Part shown: one piece after another, positions 25,165 to 33,081 of the stretch
How the letters are laid out: each line of letters opens with the position of its first letter
Numbering within the stretch: position 1 is the first letter of the stretch
Origin: Roseitalea sp. MMSF_3546
GTDB taxonomy: Bacteria > Pseudomonadota > Alphaproteobacteria > Rhizobiales > Rhizobiaceae
Assembly: GCF_030732865.1 (NCBI RefSeq)
Contig: NZ_JASHKB010000028.1
Coordinates: forward strand, 1-48,712
DNA length: 48,712 nt
Direction: 5' to 3'
The notes under the pieces: model-generated
What the model saw: only the letters and a program-made list of their open reading frames with translations
What the model was told of the DNA's origin: nothing
Database searches by the model: none
Position numbers and translations under genes: made by a program

Positions 25165-26045
25165 AAGACGCCTCCCTCGTGGCCACCGTCCTTGGTGGCG
25201 TAACGCAGCACGGCATCCTGGCCGGGGATATGCGGGAAGCCCCTGAAGTTGGCGGTGTTGGCGAACTTCGCCCCGCAGGTCTCCATGCGCTTGTCGCAGC
25301 CCGCGCGGATGGTGAAACCGTCGCCCTCGGCGATCGCGCGCACCGGCGCTTCGAGCAGCGTCAGCACCGCGATGCCGTCCGTCACGTTATGGCCCAAGAC
25401 CTCGGTGCGTCGTCCGGCGTTCGCTCCGCTGGTCCATTCCAGCGTGCCGAAGGTGAACCAGCCGGAGGCGAAGCCGCCGAGGCCCGAGGCGGTGAAGGAC
25501 CGGTCGCGCAGCAGATCGATCACTGCGCCCGTGCCCTTGTAGGCCGGGCCCTCCAGATCGACGCCGCAGCGCGCGTCCCCGAGCGCGGCGTCGCAGGTCG
25601 CCTGGAACGTCCGCCCGACCGTCTGGCCCAACACATGCGCGAGTGAGCGGACCTCGGCGACGAAGGCCAGACGCCCGCGCCGGATCTGGCCGATGGCCCC
25701 GCGCCGCATCAGCACGCGCTGCGCGGTGTCGGTCCAGTTCACGCGCCAGACCTCGACCTCGGCGTTGTCCCAGCGGCCGTCGAGGATGTCGGTCTCGGTG
25801 ATCCGGTCGGAGGTCAGCACGCCTTCCGCGTCCTGCGCGTCGACGGACAGGTCCGAGCCGGAGCGCACCTCGGACGCGGTCAGGCCGCTCTCGCGCTCGA
25901 AGTCCGTACCGTCGAAACTGAGCGTTCGGTCATGGTCGGTGAAGCCGAAAGTGACGCCGTCGGCACGGGTGATCCGCCAGCACCAGGCGAGCGTGGTCGT
26001 GCCCTCGTCGAGATGGGCTTGCAGGGAGGCCGAGAGGGATTTCAT
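25161..26045 (-). CDS. DUF2163 tail hub protein (GTA gp13-like)
   Basis: This 294-aa protein matches the phage BR0599/DUF2163 family: GVTFGFTDHDRTLSFDGTDF near the N-terminus and IRAGCDKRMETCGAKFANT near the C-terminus. Four cysteines (151, 160, 250, 257) are spaced as in lambda gpL-type hub proteins that bind an iron-sulfur cluster, which suggests such a cluster here. It forms the ring between the distal tail protein and the tip. It overlaps the peptidase gene downstream and the outer spanin gene upstream. Confidence 0.9.
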   Translation of the reverse strand: MKSLSASLQAHLDEGTTTLAWCWRITRADGVTFGFTDHDRTLSFDGTDFERESGLTASEVRSGSDLSVDAQDAEGVLTSDRITETDILDGRWDNAEVEVWRVNWTDTAQRVLMRRGAIGQIRRGRLAFVAEVRSLAHVLGQTVGRTFQATCDAALGDARCGVDLEGPAYKGTGAVIDLLRDRSFTASGLGGFASGWFTFGTLEWTSGANAGRRTEVLGHNVTDGIAVLTLLEAPVRAIAEGDGFTIRAGCDKRMETCGAKFANTANFRGFPHIPGQDAVLRYATKDGGHEGGVL

Positions 26046-26284
26046 CGGCAGGTTCCCGTCATGCGGTCATCGAGATCGGCGATCCAGTCGGCCCAGTCCG
26101 GCGGCACGGGGCCGACCGTCTTGGCGGGTGGTCGGGCCAGCCGCGCCTCGGCGTAGGAGGCGCAGCCGGCGTCACCACCGCCCATCGTTGCGGCGCAGCC
26201 GGTCAGCGGGATCGCCAGAACCGCGGCCATCGCGGACCGCAGCCCGCCCACGCTCGACGCGCTCGTTCTTGTCTTCCATCGCAT
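26042..26284 (-). CDS. Rz1-like outer-membrane spanin lipoprotein
   Basis: This 80-aa protein starts with a basic N-terminus and a hydrophobic signal (AMAAVLAIPLTGCAA) with lipobox LTGC. A short mature part rich in proline (ARPPAKTVGPVPPDW) follows. Those are the hallmarks of an Rz1 outer spanin. Its first 113 bases lie in another frame within the inner-spanin gene, the classic nested Rz/Rz1 arrangement. The ATG at 26284 gives the best lipoprotein signal; the reading frame is open further upstream. It would complete lysis by fusing inner and outer membranes. Confidence 0.7.
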   Translation of the reverse strand: MRWKTRTSASSVGGLRSAMAAVLAIPLTGCAATMGGGDAGCASYAEARLARPPAKTVGPVPPDWADWIADLDDRMTGTCR

Positions 26285-26402
26285 CGCGTTCCGCCTCCCG
26301 TTTGCCCACGCGCTCCCCTTCCGCGCGCCCCCAGACCCGGCCAAGGACGACACCTCCGACCGCGCCGAGAGCCGCGACCAGCCAGATGAGGAGTTCAGCC
26401 AT
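26172..26402 (-). CDS. Rz-like inner-membrane spanin
   Basis: This 76-aa protein has one N-terminal membrane helix (LLIWLVAALGAVGGVVLG) and a long charged, probably coiled-coil tail (RAEGERVGKREAERDAMEDK). It lies in a lysis cassette and contains the start of the Rz1-like gene in a second frame. The ATG at 26402 lies inside the end of the 33-aa membrane peptide gene. Length is short for Rz but similar to other compact i-spanins. Function is inferred from architecture and nesting. Confidence 0.7.
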   Translation of the reverse strand: MAELLIWLVAALGAVGGVVLGRVWGRAEGERVGKREAERDAMEDKNERVERGRAAVRDGRGSGDPADRLRRNDGRW

Positions 26403-26496
26403 CGTCCCGCTCCCCGCGTGCGGCGGCCATGCAGAGGGCGACGACGAAAACGCAGAGAAAGCCACCCACGAACAGACCTGCGAGGAACTCAGGCAT
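26395..26496 (-). CDS. 33-aa membrane peptide in the lysis cassette
   Basis: A 33-residue ORF starts with MPEFLAGLFVGGF, continues with a hydrophobic stretch through VFVVALCMAAA and ends with a charged RGERDDG tail. Its ATG overlaps the stop of the upstream two-helix protein and its stop overlaps the Rz-like start, so it is tightly embedded in a translationally coupled series. It could be a pinholin-like or regulatory peptide of lysis; no family is recognised. Confidence 0.6.
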   Translation of the reverse strand: MPEFLAGLFVGGFLCVFVVALCMAAARGERDDG

Positions 26497-26719
26497 TGCC
26501 GCGGAACCCGCGCTCGATCCGGTCGCGCAGGCCGATGAGGCCGAGCCCGAGGAACATCAGCCCTGCGGGCGAGGCATCACCCGAGCCGGCGAGCAGCGCG
26601 ACGAGCCGGGACAGTTCCCCGAGCGGCCCGGTGGCGGGCAGCGCGAAGGAGGCGGTGCCGGTGAGCATGGCGAGAAGTCCCGCCCACCAGGTGAGCGAGT
26701 TGGGTCGGACGTAGCGCAT
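26489..26719 (-). CDS. Small two-helix membrane protein, holin-like
   Basis: This 76-aa protein begins MRYVRPNSLTWW and carries two hydrophobic helices (AGLLAMLTGTASFAL and AGLMFLGLGLIGL) joined by a polar loop with GSGDAS. The end is basic (RDRIERGFR). Similar proteins occur between endolysin and spanin genes of Rhodobacteraceae phages. Position and topology suggest a holin accessory or antiholin. It overlaps the following membrane peptide gene. Confidence 0.72.
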   Translation of the reverse strand: MRYVRPNSLTWWAGLLAMLTGTASFALPATGPLGELSRLVALLAGSGDASPAGLMFLGLGLIGLRDRIERGFRGNA

Positions 26720-26723
26720 GGGA

Positions 26724-27380
26724 TCAGGCCCTCCGGATCAGGGTGGAGAAGAAGGCGACCAGCCGGGCGAGCCAGCCGGTCGGCGTGTCGGGTACAGGCT
26801 TGAGGACTGGAGGCGTCGGCGACGGCCCTCGAGCCAATGCCAGAGCCTCGTCTTGGGTCAGACGGCGGATCGGCCGGGAGAAGTCCACGCGGCCCGTGCG
26901 GTCCACAGACCAGACCGGGATCGTGCCGCCCGGATAGCGGCCATGGCGGAACAGGTCGCGCTCGGCTTTCCGCCGCGGGATGATCGAGGCCGGTCGCCGC
27001 CAGTTCAGAAACGCGTCGGCCGCTGCAACGCGATTGCCGGCATTGAGATGTCGGGTCAGCGCGGCCTTTGCGATGCCGCCGGTATTGTAGTGGAACGAGA
27101 CCAGTGCATCGAACTCGTGCGGCGCCAGCGGCACCTTCACGGCCCGCTGGACGGCGGTCTCGTAGCGCGCGAGGTCGGCCCGGAAGACCCTGAACGCCTC
27201 GCGGATCCCGGCGTCCAAATCGGCGGGCATGCCGCGTGGCATGGTGGCGGGATCGGGCGAGCCGGCCGCGGCCGTGTGGCCGATGCCGAAGGTCCAGACC
27301 TGTTTCACATCGAGATAGGGTCCGGGCACGAGTCCTTCGTGCCGGACGAGGGCCAGCAGGCCAAGGTCGGTCATTTGCAT
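26724..27380 (-). CDS. Phage endolysin, GH24 lysozyme
   Basis: The N-terminal ~150 residues are a T4-lysozyme-like muramidase. The catalytic triad Glu15 (VRHEGLVPGPYLD), Asp24 and Thr30 (VWTFGIGHT) is spaced as in T4 lysozyme (Glu-8-Asp-5-Thr). A later conserved block is FDALVSFHYNTGGIAKAAL. A C-terminal extension of about 60 residues ends in a hydrophobic/basic helix (LARLVAFFSTLIRRA) that could tether it to the membrane. It lacks a signal peptide, so it needs the neighbouring holin for release. It is transcribed with the holin and spanin genes. Confidence 0.9.
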   Translation of the reverse strand: MQMTDLGLLALVRHEGLVPGPYLDVKQVWTFGIGHTAAAGSPDPATMPRGMPADLDAGIREAFRVFRADLARYETAVQRAVKVPLAPHEFDALVSFHYNTGGIAKAALTRHLNAGNRVAAADAFLNWRRPASIIPRRKAERDLFRHGRYPGGTIPVWSVDRTGRVDFSRPIRRLTQDEALALARGPSPTPPVLKPVPDTPTGWLARLVAFFSTLIRRA

Positions 27381-27384
27381 GGGA

Positions 27385-27516
27385 TTACCGGAAAAGCGAG
27401 AGGATCAGGATCAGTGCGGCCACGGCAAGACCGATGCGCAGACGATGGGTAAAGGCCTGTCGGGCATCCGCGGGGTCGCAGCGGAGGGAGCGCGCGAGGC
27501 GAATGAGTTCATTCAT
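27385..27516 (-). CDS. 43-aa single-helix membrane protein
   Basis: A 43-residue ORF carries a basic, soluble N-terminal half (NELIRLARSLRC) and a C-terminal membrane helix (IGLAVAALILILSLF). It overlaps the end of the holin gene by 8 bases and ends 5 bases before the lysozyme start. The topology and position suggest an antiholin or lysis-timing peptide. No family is recognised. Confidence 0.6.
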   Translation of the reverse strand: MNELIRLARSLRCDPADARQAFTHRLRIGLAVAALILILSLFR

Positions 27517-27859
27517 CGCCGTCGCCCTGCTTGGCGCGGCGCAGGCGGGCGAGCAGCACTTCGATGAAGGCAGGCCCTAAGACGCCCACGAGATAGGCGG
27601 CGGACCCTGCCGCGCCGCCTGCCGGGATCGCCTCCGGTGGCAGGCCCATCCAGCTTGTGATGACGGCCATCGACAGGCTGCCCATCCCGGCCGCGATCAG
27701 ACCGCCGAGGAGGATGTGCCGTAGCGCATCGCGCAGCCGCATCTTCGTGGTCAGCGCGTTCGTGGCGCCGCCGAGCGCGCCCCAGGCGGCGAGGATCACG
27801 GCCGTTGAGGCCGCGAGCTCGCGCAGCACGGCCGCGACGAAGTTACCGGTGTCGTTCAT
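27509..27859 (-). CDS. Phage holin, three predicted membrane helices
   Basis: This 116-aa protein has hydrophobic segments around ASTAVILAAWGALGG, HILLGGLIAAGMGSLSMAVI and AAYLVGVLGPAFIEVLL, a short polar N-terminus (MNDTGNF) and a basic C-terminal tail (ARLRRAKQGD). The pattern resembles LydA-type phage holins. The frame is open far upstream, but the ATG at 27859 overlaps the DUF2460 stop (ATGA) and yields the holin alone. It would form the membrane lesion that releases the lysozyme. Confidence 0.78.
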   Translation of the reverse strand: MNDTGNFVAAVLRELAASTAVILAAWGALGGATNALTTKMRLRDALRHILLGGLIAAGMGSLSMAVITSWMGLPPEAIPAGGAAGSAAYLVGVLGPAFIEVLLARLRRAKQGDGDE

Positions 27860-28485
27860 CGCCGGATCTCCAGAAGCGGAATGGACGTGATCGAGCCGAG
27901 CCGCTCGAGGTCGAGCGTCACGTCGAGCGCATCGGTGTCGAAGCGGACAGGCACGTCGAACTCGAAGCCCGCGGTGATGGCGACGCTCGCCTCGGGCGCA
28001 GTGGCGAGAGTGACCACACCGGTGGTCGTGTCGACGGTCCAGCCGCCGACTTCCTCCGCACCGTCGAAGGCGATGCGCACCGTCCCCGCCACCGGCTTGG
28101 TGATCGTGCGCACCCATGTCTGACTGCCAGACGCGTAGCGCTTCACCAGCTGGAAGGCTGTCGTCGTGCCGTCGCCGGTGCCGATCACCTGGTCGGTGGG
28201 CAATGGCGTCTGGGACGGCAGGCACGATTTGAAATCGCCCCAGTCCCTGAAGCGGAAGCCATGCAGGCGGCCGTTTCGCGCCTCGAAGAAGGCGACGGCT
28301 GCCGCCAGATCGTCGGCGCGACGGATGCCATAGGCGACGTCGTAGCGCCGACGGGAGTTCGCCCAGCTTGCATTGCGCTCCTCGTCGCCGGAGGCAAGCT
28401 CGACGATTTGTGTGCGCCGCTCGGGCCCGCCCCGCGCGCCGCGACTGATGTTGTCCGGGAAGCGGACCTCGTGGAACGCCATCAC
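27856..28485 (-). CDS. DUF2460 distal tail protein (GTA gp12-like)
   Basis: This 209-aa protein matches DUF2460: AFHEVRFPDNISRGARGGPE at the N-terminus, RRYDVAYGIRRADDLAAAVAFFEARNG and GFRFRDWGDFKSC in the middle. In GTA particles this protein forms the distal tail ring next to the tape measure. It overlaps the tape measure stop by 4 bases. In GTA clusters the next gene is the DUF2163 hub; here a complete lysis cassette sits between the two. Confidence 0.92.
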   Translation of the reverse strand: MMAFHEVRFPDNISRGARGGPERRTQIVELASGDEERNASWANSRRRYDVAYGIRRADDLAAAVAFFEARNGRLHGFRFRDWGDFKSCLPSQTPLPTDQVIGTGDGTTTAFQLVKRYASGSQTWVRTITKPVAGTVRIAFDGAEEVGGWTVDTTTGVVTLATAPEASVAITAGFEFDVPVRFDTDALDVTLDLERLGSITSIPLLEIRR

Positions 28486-30896
28486 ATGCCCCTCCGCCCG
28501 AGCGAGACAGCGCGGGCGATGTCGGCGGCGACTTGGGTGCGGGACTGCCGGAAGCTCTCGGCGTCACGCGCCATGATGGTGACGTTGACCCCGCCCGCGC
28601 CGTAGCTTTGCGCCTCGCGCCGCGACAGCACCCGCTCGCCCCGCTGCAGGATCGCTGGCACCTCGTCGTGGCGAAGGCCGACCGCACCGCCTGAATGCAT
28701 CCGGGGCGCGGCGGCGAAGGCCATGGCCGGGACCATGCGCGAGGGGCCGGACGATCCGACGATGCCGCCCGCGTGCAGGATATTGGCGAAGATCCCGCCC
28801 GCTCCAGAAAACACGCCCGAGAGTGCATTGGCGATTGGCCCCAGGATGAACCGTCGCGCCGCGAGTTGGGCGAGATCGGCGAGCAGCGAGGTCACCAGAT
28901 CGCGGAAGTTCAGCTTGCCGGTCTTCACGAACTGGCCGACGGCATTCTCGGCCGACTGGAAGGCGCCGACGAGGCTTTGGCCGATATCGCCGCCGATCGC
29001 GCGGGCCTTGCTGGCGTAGTCCGAGAGCGCAGCCGTGACCGCCTGCCAGCCATTGACCGCCGTTTCGACGTTGGGCCCGGCCGCAGCCGCCGCTGCACCC
29101 GCGGCAGCGCCGGCGTCGGTTGCTGCGCTTCCGGCGCCATCGAGTGCGGTCTGGAACCGCTCGGCCGCAGCCGTGGCCTCGGTCAGCGCATCTGCACTCG
29201 CATCGTCGGTGCCGCGCACCGCATCGCGCAGCGCCTGCCAGCTCTCCAGCGGGGCACGAGCCCCTTCGGCCAGATCGCGCGCGGCGCCGCGGTAGACATT
29301 CGCCGACTCGAGTGCCCGGTTCGCCGCCTCCGTGAGTCCGAGATTGGGCGCGGTGAGCGGATTGTCCTCGAAGGCCCGGTCGAACGCCGACTGCGCTGCG
29401 GTGGTCGCGGCCGTGGCTGCACCCTCAAAACGGTTCTCGATCTCGCCGAGGTCGAGGTCCGGCACCAGCGAGATGCGCCGCTCGGACCCGAGGGCTTCCA
29501 GCCCCTGGTTGATGCCGCCGATGAAGCCGTTGATCCGCGAGACCACGCCGTTCAGCATCGCCTCGACGCCATCGACCAGGCTGTTGGCGGCCTGGAACGC
29601 CAGATCGCCGATGGCGGCAGGCAGCAGACCCCAGATGGCCTTGATCGCCTCAAAAGCGCCTTCAAACGTGTTCGCCGCCGTGTTGCCGAAGCCCACCACG
29701 CTCTCGATGGCGCTCTGCATGCCCGAGGCGGCGTCGGCCTTCAGGTCGAAGAACATTGCCGTGGCGGCCGCGCCCGCCGCCGCCGCCCCGATTCGGATCC
29801 GCTCCCAGACTTCGACCGCGAGGTCCTTCAGGAACGACATGGCCTCGCCGAACCCGCCCGCGCCGGACACAAGGCGCGTGAACTGGTAGACCAGCTCGCC
29901 CGCTCCTACGATCAGGGCGCCGATCCCGGTCCGGATCAGCGCGCCGCGCAGGACGACGAGCGCCGTGGCGAGACCACGGACGGAGAGTGCCGCGGCGGCC
30001 ATACCGGCGACCCAACGTCCCGCGAGGAAGGCCGCGAAAGTTGCGGCATAGGTCGTCAGGCGGCCGACGTTGTCGAAGAGGCCGCGGATCGCGATGCCGA
30101 GCGGGCCGGTGCGGCTGGCGACCATCGCCATGGCGTTGGCGACGGCCTCCAGCGCGGGGGCTGCGGCGACAGCGAGCTGGTTCGAAAGCCCGCGCCAGAT
30201 CAGACCGAGCCTTGAGATGGCGTCGTTCGTCCGCTCGATCTGGTCGGCGTCCTGCTCCGAGACGACGACACCGAAGGCGAGGACATCCTCCGTCGCGTGG
30301 CGCAGCGTCGCCGTGTCGATCCGCGACATGGCGATGGAGCCTTCCTCGCCGAAGAGCTGGCCTGCCACGGCAGCGCGCTCGGCGGCGGGCACGAAGCTCA
30401 CGATGGCGGCGTTGATCGCGCCGACGCGTTCGTCGAGCGGCAGGGTCAACAGATCGGACGCCGAGAGCCCCAGCTGCTCGAGCGCCTGCACCGCGGGACC
30501 GCTGCCGGCGGCCGCCTGGCTGAGCCGACGGGTGAGATCCTTGGTCGCCTGTTCGATGCCGGACATCGACACGCCCGCCAGCTCGCCCGCGCGCTCCAGC
30601 GTCTGGATCGAGGCGACGGTGGTGCCGAGCGACTGCGCCAGCTTCGCCTGCGCATCCACCGTCTGCAGGCCGGAGCGGACCATGGCAACGCCGGCAGCCG
30701 TGGCGGCAGCGACCGCAGCTGCAGTCGCCACGCGGACTCGGCGCGCAAAGCCGGCGAGCCGGGCGTTGGCCGCCTCCATCTCGCGGCTGAGCCGGCCGAA
30801 GCCGCGGACGCCAGCCTCGCCCACGCCTTCCAGTTCGGCGCGCACCTGTCGCCCGCCGACCGCGGCGAGGCGGACGGACACACGCTTTTCAGCCAT
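28482..30896 (-). CDS. Phage tail tape measure protein
   Basis: This 804-aa protein sets tail length and is expelled on infection. The N-terminus is helical (VSVRLAAVGGRQVRAELEGV) with a tape-measure core up to about residue 330. Hydrophobic Ala/Gly-rich segments follow, and the C-terminus has FRDLVTSLLADLAQLAARR and the tape-measure tail motif HSGGAVGLRHDEVPAILQ near 750. Its position directly after the frameshifted tail chaperone is universal in siphophages. The length implies a tail of roughly 120 nm by the usual rule of thumb. The start overlaps the end of the frameshift extension. Confidence 0.93.
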   Translation of the reverse strand: MAEKRVSVRLAAVGGRQVRAELEGVGEAGVRGFGRLSREMEAANARLAGFARRVRVATAAAVAAATAAGVAMVRSGLQTVDAQAKLAQSLGTTVASIQTLERAGELAGVSMSGIEQATKDLTRRLSQAAAGSGPAVQALEQLGLSASDLLTLPLDERVGAINAAIVSFVPAAERAAVAGQLFGEEGSIAMSRIDTATLRHATEDVLAFGVVVSEQDADQIERTNDAISRLGLIWRGLSNQLAVAAAPALEAVANAMAMVASRTGPLGIAIRGLFDNVGRLTTYAATFAAFLAGRWVAGMAAAALSVRGLATALVVLRGALIRTGIGALIVGAGELVYQFTRLVSGAGGFGEAMSFLKDLAVEVWERIRIGAAAAGAAATAMFFDLKADAASGMQSAIESVVGFGNTAANTFEGAFEAIKAIWGLLPAAIGDLAFQAANSLVDGVEAMLNGVVSRINGFIGGINQGLEALGSERRISLVPDLDLGEIENRFEGAATAATTAAQSAFDRAFEDNPLTAPNLGLTEAANRALESANVYRGAARDLAEGARAPLESWQALRDAVRGTDDASADALTEATAAAERFQTALDGAGSAATDAGAAAGAAAAAAGPNVETAVNGWQAVTAALSDYASKARAIGGDIGQSLVGAFQSAENAVGQFVKTGKLNFRDLVTSLLADLAQLAARRFILGPIANALSGVFSGAGGIFANILHAGGIVGSSGPSRMVPAMAFAAAPRMHSGGAVGLRHDEVPAILQRGERVLSRREAQSYGAGGVNVTIMARDAESFRQSRTQVAADIARAVSLGRRGM

Positions 30897-31553
30897 CGGG
30901 GCGTTCCATCTGTTCGTTGAGCTTGGCCACCATCACCGCCTCGATGACGGGCAGCAGTTCGGCCATGGCGAGCGGCGGCACGCCGAGAGCGTCACCGAGC
31001 GCCAGCGCCGCAGAGAAGTCCCAGCCAATCACCGCTCCGGGCAACACGCGCAGCTGGCCACTCAGACGGCCAGCGAGATCCCAGACCTGCCAACCCTCCG
31101 GAGTTTCCGGACGGTTCAGCCGCGCCGGGCAGTCCGGGCAGGCTTGCGCGCAGGCTTGGCAGTATCGCTCGCCCCCGCCGAAGGACCAGTCGGCGAGAGC
31201 GCGGAGGCGTTTTTTTCCTGCTCCAGCAGCAGACCCTTGGAGACGTAGGTCAGCTGGAACGCTTCGAAGATTGGCCAGACGTCGAGCAGTGCATCGATGG
31301 CCTCCGGGCTCGGGCCGATGGGTTTGCCGTCGGCATCGCCCACGCCCTCCCAGGCGAGCACGGCCCGCCGCGCCAGCGCCTTGGCGAAGGCGACCGCGCG
31401 TTCCTCGTCGGACGCCTCCTCGGGCACTGCCTCGACGGCCGGGTCGCTCCGCGTCGCCACCATCAGCGCGGTGGTCAGCGGGCGGAGCTGCACGCGGACG
31501 CCGGTAGCGAGATCGTGCCAGCGCGGGGCGTTGGTCAGGTCGAGCGTGAGCAT
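30889..31553 (-). CDS. Tail assembly chaperone GT, made by -1 frameshift
   Basis: The reading frame one base back from the chaperone gene G stays open from the slippery site to 30889 and adds 106 residues, giving a 221-aa GT product. The extension contains a cysteine cluster (CQACAQACPDCPARL) and a conserved-looking WDLAGRLSGQLRVLPG block, and ends where the tape measure gene starts. In lambda and most siphophages the G and GT forms load the tape measure and recruit tail tube subunits. The extension has no good start codon of its own, which supports expression by frameshifting. Confidence 0.8.
31116..31553 (-). CDS. Tail assembly chaperone G (GTA gp10-like)
   Basis: This 145-aa protein begins MLTLDLTNAPRWHDLATGVR and has a helical core with EAFQLTYVSKGLLLEQEKN. 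It then ends in a low-complexity Ala/Pro/Arg tail (TAKPARKPARTARRG), typical when a frame is read past its real programmed end. The ATG at 31553 lies 3 bases from the tail tube stop; an upstream in-frame start at 31595 would overlap that gene. A shift at codon 115 yields the longer GT product. Confidence 0.88.
   Translation of the reverse strand: MLTLDLTNAPRWHDLATGVRVQLRPLTTALMVATRSDPAVEAVPEEASDEERAVAFAKALARRAVLAWEGVGDADGKPIGPSPEAIDALLDVWPIFEAFQLTYVSKGLLLEQEKNASALSPTGPSAGASDTAKPARKPARTARRG
31209..31215 (-). promoter_or_regulatory. A-AAA-AAC slippery heptamer for -1 frameshifting
   Basis: In the frame of gene G the codons are GAA AAA AAC, so A AAA AAC is a perfect X-XXY-YYZ slippery heptamer. 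A slip of one base back continues as AAA AAA CGC into the open downstream frame. It sits about 90 bases before the G stop, at the usual place in G/GT tail chaperone genes. GC-rich sequence after it could form a stimulatory structure. Confidence 0.82.
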
Positions 31554-31555
31554 CG

Positions 31556-32494
31556 TCAGTACACCTCGATGTCGTTGATCAGGGTCGCCGTGCACATACG
31601 GCCGACGACGCTGTCGCGGGCGGCCTGCCAGTCGAAGGTGGCCTGCACCCCCTGCGGCCCGGAAATTTCGATGCGGGGGCGCGGCAGGTAGACAGCGTGC
31701 ACGGTGAAGGTGAAGCTCTCGCCGGACGGCAGGATGTAGGCGAACTCCATCTCGCAGGCCTCGCCGTTGATCGCCTGCGTCACCAGCGTCTGGTCGGCGA
31801 AGCGCACCTCGATCCGGCCGGTCAGCGCGGCGATGGACGGGTCCGCTCCGTCGATGCGCCCGTCCGAGCGGATGGTTTCGATCCGGTCGAGGTTGTTGGC
31901 ATAGGTGATCTCGGCCGAGACCACGTTGCCGAGCGCGGACCCGTTACGGGTGATCGCGCCGTTGAAGTGCCCGAAGCGCTTCAGCTCGAGCGCGGCGGAT
32001 GTCCCTGCGCTGGTCGTCGTGCCGACCGTCTCGCCCTGCGCCACCAGCCGCGCGGTGGCCGTCAGCAGCCCCGAGCGCTGCATCTGCCAGGTCAGCTGGT
32101 CGAGGACGCAGCCAGAATAAATCGCATAGCGCGGCACCTCCGGCATGCCGGTCTCGATGGACATGCTCGGCAGCGTCCAGGACCCCGACTGGAACTCGTG
32201 CGTCCAGGGGCCGGTGCCTGTCGTCGTCGGTGACCCGAAGGCCGCCTTCAGCCAGAAGCCGAGGGCTTCGGCGTCGAGCGGCACGACGACATCGCCATCC
32301 GCCGTCACCGCGTCCTTGATCGGCGCCAGCGGATCGCGGCCGTAGCCGAGAAGCTCGGAGTTCAGCAGCGGCTGCTCGGCGCCGAGCGAGGTGCTGGCGA
32401 ACGGCATCTTCGTGAAGCCGCCCACGGGCGGCGTGCCATAGACGGTCTCGAACGCAAGCGCCATCAGCGCCCGCGCCCCCTGGGCTCGTGCCAT
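31556..32494 (-). CDS. Major tail tube protein (Phage_tube_2-like)
   Basis: This 312-aa beta-rich protein begins ARAQGARALMALAFETVYGTPP, followed by DAVTADGDVVVPLDAEALGFWL, the pattern of siphophage tail tube proteins of the Phage_tube_2 type. The C-terminal half holds FTFTVHAVYLPRPRIEISGPQG in two parts. It lies between the tail terminator and the tail chaperone genes as expected. Hexamers of it form the tail tube. Confidence 0.87.
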   Translation of the reverse strand: MARAQGARALMALAFETVYGTPPVGGFTKMPFASTSLGAEQPLLNSELLGYGRDPLAPIKDAVTADGDVVVPLDAEALGFWLKAAFGSPTTTGTGPWTHEFQSGSWTLPSMSIETGMPEVPRYAIYSGCVLDQLTWQMQRSGLLTATARLVAQGETVGTTTSAGTSAALELKRFGHFNGAITRNGSALGNVVSAEITYANNLDRIETIRSDGRIDGADPSIAALTGRIEVRFADQTLVTQAINGEACEMEFAYILPSGESFTFTVHAVYLPRPRIEISGPQGVQATFDWQAARDSVVGRMCTATLINDIEVY

Positions 32495-32518
32495 GGTGTT
32501 CTCCTCGGGTTGTCGGGG

Positions 32519-32938
32519 TCAGGCCAGTTGGTCGGCCGTGGAATAGTGCAGCACCACCGGGATCACGGCGGCCTTCAGGCTCGCCGCGCCCTCGACCGGC
32601 AGGTCCACGGGGCGCGGGGCTTCGGCCTCGACCCAGTCGCAGAGCCCGCCCAGCGTCCGGTCCGCGGCGAGCACCGCGCCGATGCTGGCGGTCAGCGCGT
32701 CGAAGGCGGTGTCACGTGCAGCGCCTTGAACGACCGCCTCGATCTCGGCCCGGTGCTGGTAGTGGTAGCGTAGCGGCGAGAGCGTGACTTCCGGTTCTCC
32801 GGGCTCACCGTCGCGCAGGATCAGCAACCCCTCGGTCGGGACACGCTCGGGCAGCACCTCACCTCGCAGGGCGGTGGCGGGCAGCGCCGAGAGCCGCGCG
32901 TGCAGCGCGGCGAGGATGGTTTCGCGAGGGTTAGGCAT
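32519..32938 (-). CDS. Tail terminator / completion protein
   Basis: This 139-aa protein begins MPNPRETILAALHARLSALP and has LRYHYQHRAEIEAVVQGAA in the middle, a pattern of small tail completion (gpU-like) proteins that cap the tube at the head side. The ATG at 32938 is chosen over one 18 bases upstream because it gives the usual short N-terminus. It precedes the tube gene with a 24-base gap. Upstream, where a head-tail completion gene should be adjacent, a cargo insertion intervenes. Confidence 0.72.
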   Translation of the reverse strand: MPNPRETILAALHARLSALPATALRGEVLPERVPTEGLLILRDGEPGEPEVTLSPLRYHYQHRAEIEAVVQGAARDTAFDALTASIGAVLAADRTLGGLCDWVEAEAPRPVDLPVEGAASLKAAVIPVVLHYSTADQLA

Positions 32939-33081
32939 CGGTCGTTGCTTCGGCATGACTGCCCATGGGGACAGCTTTTATTCCAATTCTCTGGCAGATG
33001 GTTTGGAACTTTGAGTGCGGCGATGAAAGCCTTCGAGAATATTGCACCTAGCTCAAGAGCCGAATGCACTTCGCCACGAAT

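Noticed and set aside
27860-28828. Upstream extension of the holin frame to 439 residues
   Set aside because: The extra ~320 residues overlap the DUF2460 and tape measure genes in another frame and are Arg/Ser-rich; the ATG at 27859 gives a normal holin.
20740-32494. A genuine host gene transfer agent cluster
   Set aside because: The tail is GTA-like, but dedicated lysis genes, lambda-type terminase/portal, the fused capsid protein and cargo cassettes indicate a phage.
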